Below, in pieces: positions 1 through 64,000 of a DNA stretch of 64,000 nucleotides. The notes beneath the pieces are model-generated. The model was given only the letters and a program-made list of their open reading frames with translations, was not told the origin of the DNA and did not search any database. A program made the position numbers and the translations under genes. The stretch covers positions 26,346,841-26,410,840 of the forward strand of contig CM068583.1 in the NCBI GenBank assembly GCA_035048485.1. The letters run 5' to 3'. Within the stretch, counting starts at the first letter, position 1. Every line of letters begins with the position of its first letter. Origin of the DNA: Pteria penguin. Taxonomy: Eukaryota > Mollusca > Bivalvia > Pterioida > Pteriidae.

Positions 1-73
1 ACTCTTTTTTATTTGAATTTCAATTATTTCAAGTTTTCGTTAATTTTGTTCATTATTTTCGAGGTTTGCGTAC

Positions 74-62529
<62,456 letters not shown>

Positions 62530-63690
62530 CTGATGAAATTATCGAGTATCTAATTATTTGTCAATCTTGAAACAATTTTTTCTATAAAATCATGAAAGTT
62601 TACCATTATCCTTTTTTCCAAAACATCGCTATTCAACAATAGCCGATAAAAGTTAGACAAAGCAGTCATACTCTGCCAACTAAGCTGTTAGAGAAGTGAA
62701 GAAATATAATCCCTGCAGCCAAAAACTTGCCGAGGGCATCTGTCTTACAGACCCATCTGATATGCAGATGAAATGCATTTCTTTAGATGGCAAATGCATG
62801 TCTTCTGAACATGTGATAATAATACAACAATAAAGCAATCTACTGGGAGAGATGGTAAAAATTTCCCAGTTAGCATGTTGTTTCTTGAATTTGTTTACAC
62901 GATTATATCAGCCATATAGTGGCAGCCAGCGTTTATGTGGTGGAGGTGGAATTATCCACAGAGACAATCGGCAGATGCATCAATGAACCTTACTGGACTT
63001 GGGACGAACCCTGACTTAACAGCGGCGAAAGGCTTCTGTGAGCTCAATCTCGAGAGAGTAGACTACTCCACTAACAAGGGACCAAAATTAGAGGGATATC
63101 TTCATTGAATTACATGTATTAATAAACAGCAAAATAAATAGAAAAAAAGTATAATCCAAAAGTTCAAGTCGTAGTTCCCTATCAGGAATTTGTATCTTAA
63201 TTAGTGTAATAGCACTAAGTAACACCACTTGAATGATCTTCTGTCCTGCTGCCAACACCTTAGCTCAAAGGAAAAATAGATTAAGTCCATGCTGAAATCA
63301 GGGTATATTATACATTACGATTTCCGACGAACACTCCAGAAAACTGAAAGTCAGTAAAATTCAAAGTTGCCATGGGTACCGTTTGGTTGTGTAGGGACTT
63401 ACAGAAGCTACTTTACATCTATAAAGACTGGTTTCAAACTCTGGTCGAGGTATTTGAGATGATTGGTAATTTATGTGCCGAAAGGGGTAGTTTCTTTCTT
63501 TCTCTCTTTTTTCTCTTTTTATTTTTCCGTTTTTCTTTCTTTCGTTATTTTTGATGTCAGAACTGATCCATCGTGTAGCATGATCTTGTTAGTCAGGTTT
63601 TACCGATATGATCATCATCATCACCCCATCTAAATCCCTCGATCACGTTCATACTTCCATAACGAGCCCACCTCAAGAACTACTCAAACG
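62530..63690. other. Region upstream of first visible ITPR exon
   Basis: The start-codon exon and promoter may be here or beyond the window. I found no ATG exon with the phase needed. The stretch 62930-63070 is less AT-rich and looks like a diverged dispersed repeat; the rest holds nothing I can name. Confidence 0.5.
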
Positions 63691-64000
63691 CACCATAAAA
63701 AGACAACCCCAATAAGCACTCACATGCACCATAAACAGCCCCCCCCCCCAATAACCACTCACATGTACCGTAAACAGCCCACCCCAATAAACACTCACAC
63801 GCACCATAAAAAGCCCACCCCAATAAACACTCACACGCACCATAAACAGCCCACCCCAATAACCACTCACACGCATCATAAACAGTCCACCCCAATAACC
63901 ACTCACACGCACCATAAACAGCCCATCCCAATAACCACTCACACGCACCATAAACAGCCCACCCCAAATAACCACTCACACGTACCATAAACAGTCCACC
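63691..64000. repeat. 36-bp minisatellite, runs off the right edge
   Basis: CACCATAAACAGCCCACCCC then AATAACCACTCACACG, about 8-9 units of 36 bp. Because 36 is a multiple of three, several frames stay open on both strands; they are not genes. Confidence 0.95.

Noticed and set aside
62749..62790. Possible first exon of ITPR ending TCAGATGGGTCT|GTAAGA
   Set aside because: With the phase needed by exon 2 it would give only Met-Gly-Leu, and exon 1 at 62436-62529 fits the family much better; with the longer ATG frame the phase is wrong.
63673..63990. Three overlapping repeat-protein frames on both strands
   Set aside because: By-product of a 36-bp minisatellite with a period divisible by three; no start context, splice sites or non-repeat sequence.

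Overview
This is eukaryotic DNA: AT-rich, intron-dense and full of short dispersed repeats. The repeats (arrays of GACCTTGA-type units ending in GACGGACGGACAGAC tracts, a tRNA-derived SINE with an ACTGAAATATTGTTGAAAGC tail, fold-back elements, a mariner relic and reverse-transcriptase fragments) look like those of a mollusc, most likely a bivalve. That taxonomic call is inference from repeat style; no marker gene is present.

Nearly the whole window is one gene on the minus strand, an inositol 1,4,5-trisphosphate receptor (IP3R, ITPR family). I assembled 59 coding exons by GT-AG boundaries, codon phase and block-by-block resemblance to the vertebrate IP3R order. The 5'-most exon I can see is near 62.5 kb and the last is 74-243. 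They total about 6.7 kb of coding sequence, roughly 2,225 residues. The order is: N-terminal suppressor beta-trefoil (62.5-53.8 kb, then 53.0-52.6 kb), MIR-type beta-trefoil of the IP3-binding core (52.0-48.3 kb), alpha-helical half of the binding core with RIH-like repeats (48.2-40.2 kb), the long armadillo solenoid (39.7-8.7 kb), a regulatory segment carrying an unusual Met-Gly-Ser-Gly repeat (8.6-8.2 kb), and the C-terminal solenoid up to the start of the membrane region (8.1-0.07 kb). The six-helix channel and C-terminal tail must lie beyond the left edge. The start codon exon was not found.

The protein is clearly IP3R-like but divergent. Binding-core residues matching K508, R511, R568 and K569 of mouse IP3R1 are kept, while the RTTGR loop of the beta-trefoil is changed. 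With the repeat-bearing exon and three microexons (15, 24 and 27 nt), this is the most interesting content. No second protein-coding gene could be established.

The introns hold everything else: microsatellites, at least four dispersed repeat families (labelled A-D here), several terminal-inverted-repeat elements including one nested in another with an apparent 3-bp duplication, a SINE tail with a perfect 12-bp target duplication, a dead mariner transposase, two reverse-transcriptase fragments, a CpG-richer segment at 55.1-55.4 kb that could be a promoter, and a 36-bp minisatellite at the right edge.
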